A stretch of 64,000 bases of DNA, from IMG/VR virus record IMGVR_UViG_3300032770_000015, positions 1 to 64,000 of that record; one strand, written 5' to 3'. Source of the DNA: a virus. The notes under the pieces are model-generated. The model was not told where the DNA came from. It did not search any database and worked only from the letters and a program-made list of their open reading frames with translations. The position numbers were made by a program, and so were the translations under genes. Below are positions 62,415-64,000 of this stretch, piece by piece. How positions within the stretch are numbered: position 1 is the stretch's first letter; each line of letters opens with the position of its first letter.

Positions 62415-62515
62415 AGACGCTCCTCGCCGTCCTGGCGGCGCTCGCCGCCCTGAAGTACCTGACCGACCCGTCGCGCGACCCGCTGGGCGAGCTGCGCCGC
62501 CGGGGCGCCCTGTGA
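62411..62515 (+). CDS. Mini-protein with hydrophobic N-terminus, 34 aa
   Basis: GTG (GTGA coupling at both ends). MKTLLAVLAALAALKYLTDP looks like a signal or membrane segment followed by a charged tail SRDPLGELRRRGAL. Confidence 0.5.
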   Translation: MKTLLAVLAALAALKYLTDPSRDPLGELRRRGAL

Positions 62516-62685
62516 ACTACCGCGCGTACTTTCGCGGGCGGTCCGTCGTCGGGACCGCGCCGAACGTAGAGACCGCGCAGCGCGAGGCCGCCAAGCTGCT
62601 GGGCGCCCGGAAGTACTGGGAGGTCCAGATCGAGCAGGTGGCCGCCAACGTCAACCCGCCGGAACCGAAGGAACCTGCACCGTGA
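62512..62685 (+). CDS. Conserved phage small protein, 57 aa
   Basis: GTG. NYRAYFRGRSVVGTAPNVET, AQREAAKLLGARKYWEVQIE: a familiar compact unit of many phages, in which an (F/Y)RAY strand is followed by AQ.EAA and a beta strand; unknown function. Confidence 0.62.
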   Translation: MNYRAYFRGRSVVGTAPNVETAQREAAKLLGARKYWEVQIEQVAANVNPPEPKEPAP

Positions 62686-62957
62686 CCCCGACCAGTCGCA
62701 TACGGAAGATGCGCCCCCTCGAGGGCGACCCCAGCCGGACGGACCGCGCCCGGCGCAACGACCTGACGCGCGCGGCGATCCGCGACCTGAAGGTGGACCT
62801 GCGGGTGCCGACGCACTTCTCGTACCGCGGATTCTACGTCACGCGGTCGTTCTCGACCGCGACCTGGTACATCAGCCGCGACGGGACGCCGATCACCACG
62901 GCGCCGTCGGCCGCCGAGGCGCGCCGGGTCATCGACACGCTGGCGCGGGAGGCCTGA
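62682..62957 (+). CDS. Hypothetical protein paralogous to 59631-59990, 91 aa
   Basis: GTG. Shares RNDLTRAAIRDLKVDLRVPT and HFSYRGFYVTRSFSTATWYI with the C-terminal half of the protein at 59631. Differs at the N-terminus, suggesting duplication with new N-terminal fusion. Confidence 0.65.
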   Translation: MTPTSRIRKMRPLEGDPSRTDRARRNDLTRAAIRDLKVDLRVPTHFSYRGFYVTRSFSTATWYISRDGTPITTAPSAAEARRVIDTLAREA

Positions 62958-63190
62958 TGGCCTTCACCCGGCGCAGCTTCGAATCGGCCCGGGCGTCCGG
63001 GCTCGGAAAGGCGCAGACGCTCGCCCGCGCCGAGGCCGCGACCCGGACGGTCGCCGCCCTGGAGGGCTGGCCCGTCGCCCGGCTGGCGCTGAAGTTGGCC
63101 GCGTACCGGCAGATGGCAGACCTCGCCTGGGCCGACTGTCCCGTCTGCGGGCAGCCCTGGACCCAGGGTCACGATCCCGAAACCTGTTGA
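62957..63190 (+). CDS. Small hypothetical protein with C-terminal Cys pair, 77 aa
   Basis: ATG (TGATG junction). AFTRRSFESARASGLGKAQT, ALEGWPVARLALKLAAYRQM, ending WADCPVCGQPW and a C-terminal PETC. Possibly zinc-binding. Confidence 0.6.
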   Translation: MAFTRRSFESARASGLGKAQTLARAEAATRTVAALEGWPVARLALKLAAYRQMADLAWADCPVCGQPWTQGHDPETC

Positions 63191-63204
63191 AGAAAGGATG
63201 ACCT

Positions 63205-63582
63205 GTGAAGCGTTTCTTTGATGATCACCCTGTGGGCACGTTGCTGAACGCCGTCGAGGCCGAAGACGGTGAGCCGCAGGAATTCAGCCAGCCCGCGATC
63301 CTCAACCCGAACGGCGCCCCGGCGACGTTCGTGAACGTCTACCGCGTCGAGCGGTGCTATGGCGGCCCCGAGGAGGGCGGCTGGTGGTACGACACCGGGG
63401 AACCGGTCGGCTCGGTCGTCGTCCAGGGCAGCGTCGAGACGCACGTCGTCCGCACCCGGCTCGAGCGCGAGTATCCGTTCACCCGCGCCCGGTACTCCGT
63501 CCTGGGCGGCGAGGACTACAGCGTCCGGGTCGAGGATCACCCGGCCGTCGCGTGGCCCGCGCAGCGCCCCCACTACTGCTGA
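63205..63582 (+). CDS. Conserved phage protein, 125 aa
   Basis: GTG with AAAGGATG. VNVYRVERCYGGPEEGGWWY, DTGEPVGSVVVQGSVETHVV, REYPFTRARYSVLGGEDYSV. The WWYD.GE and GG-DY-V pattern matches a common phage family without known function. Confidence 0.7.
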   Translation: MKRFFDDHPVGTLLNAVEAEDGEPQEFSQPAILNPNGAPATFVNVYRVERCYGGPEEGGWWYDTGEPVGSVVVQGSVETHVVRTRLEREYPFTRARYSVLGGEDYSVRVEDHPAVAWPAQRPHYC

Positions 63583-63591
63583 GGAGGCCGC

Positions 63592-63996
63592 GTGAAGCCG
63601 TCGCAGATCGAACAGCAGATGACCGGGCAGTGGGACACCTGGGTCACGACGACCATCGAGGTCTCGACCGCGACCCTGGAACGGTTCGCCGCCGCGATCC
63701 ACACGGTCATCGGCCGTAACGTGGACGTGCGGTACGCGCTTCGCAACGTGGACGCGATGCTAACCGCCGCCGCCGAGCTCGCCGTCGCCCGGTCGCTCGA
63801 GACCGACCGGCGGAACGGCCAGACGTACCGCGAGCTGCACGCGACCGCCCTGCGCCACGCGCTCCATGGGGCGGCGTTTCCCCGGCAGACGGGGCGGGCG
63901 GCCGACGCCATCAACGAGGGCGCCGAGACGGCCGCCTGGGCGCACGTCGAAGAGGTTCTCCGCAGCATCCTCGCCATCGAAAGGACCACACCGTGA
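63592..63996 (+). CDS. Helical hypothetical protein, 134 aa
   Basis: GTG with GAGGAGG. IEQQMTGQWDTWVTTTIEVS, RYALRNVDAMLTAAAELAVA, RHALHGAAFPRQTGRAADAI. GTGA overlap with a gene that runs off the window. Confidence 0.6.
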   Translation: MKPSQIEQQMTGQWDTWVTTTIEVSTATLERFAAAIHTVIGRNVDVRYALRNVDAMLTAAAELAVARSLETDRRNGQTYRELHATALRHALHGAAFPRQTGRAADAINEGAETAAWAHVEEVLRSILAIERTTP

Positions 63997-64000
63997 GGTA
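63993..64000 (+). CDS. Partial gene at the right window edge
   Basis: GTG with AAAGGACC upstream overlaps the previous stop (GTGA). Only two codons are visible. Confidence 0.4.

Noticed and set aside
1-64000. Lysogeny genes (integrase, CI-like repressor, partition genes)
   Set aside because: No protein in the window shows recombinase, repressor or ParA motifs; a lysogeny module may lie outside, but none is supported here.

Overview
This window is part of a large, very GC-rich double-stranded DNA phage genome, most likely a siphovirus. It carries a terminase large subunit, a DUF4055-type portal, a P22-like coat protein, two tail-tube proteins, a probable frameshifted tail-chaperone pair, a tape measure protein, tail-tip proteins and a lysis module. 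No integrase, excisionase or CI-like repressor is visible, so nothing here points to lysogeny. The host cannot be read directly. The GH108 endolysin favours a Gram-negative host, and the strong AGGAG-type ribosome binding sites, frequent GTG starts and GC-rich codons fit a high-GC host.

Layout. From 1 to about 50,110 almost every gene is on the minus strand in one long leftward array. Stop and start codons usually overlap as ATGA, GTGA or TGATG, which implies translational coupling. Read in the direction of transcription (right to left), the array holds: a family of small 'MAFGNHPDP' proteins and membrane proteins (50.1-47.1 kb); terminase (46.4-44.7 kb); a glycosyltransferase and a Gly-rich repeat adhesin (44.0-40.5 kb); portal, scaffold and coat (40.1-35.9 kb); head-tail and tail genes (35.6-21.0 kb); and lysis genes (20.9-19.6 kb). 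DNA-metabolism and accessory genes follow (19.5-1 kb): a metallophosphoesterase, a PD-(D/E)XK nuclease, a MazG-like protein, a secreted SLT protein, a tmRNA, a nucleotidase-DUF6378 fusion, an SprT protease, a SNF2/HARP helicase, an HNH endonuclease, a C5 DNA methyltransferase, a transaldolase/HAD/kinase cluster and Lar-like zinc ribbons.

Between 50,111 and 53,675 lies about 3.6 kb with no convincing gene. It separates the leftward array from a rightward one and is dense in repeats. These are an iteron-like array (51.16-51.32 kb), TGTAACG dyads and an 11-bp-periodic CGTTACA triplet, TGGCACG modules, nine CACGTCTACG-like sites, a 31-bp direct repeat, and a 30-bp element present in inverted orientation at both ends, each next to a GTATAYT box. 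I read it as the divergent control region and a candidate replication origin.

From 53.7 to 64 kb the rightward array holds about 30 small, mostly unrecognised genes in cassettes of one to seven. Nearly every cassette in the first 8 kb is preceded by a structured two-hairpin RNA element. There are two classes: type I (7 copies, octaloop CKTCGAAN) and type II (9 copies, octaloop TYCCAAGY), and type II shows compensatory base changes. These repeated T-loop-like leaders are the strongest candidate here for an undescribed system. The phage tmRNA, the junction repeats at the left end and the duplicated small-protein families are further points of interest.
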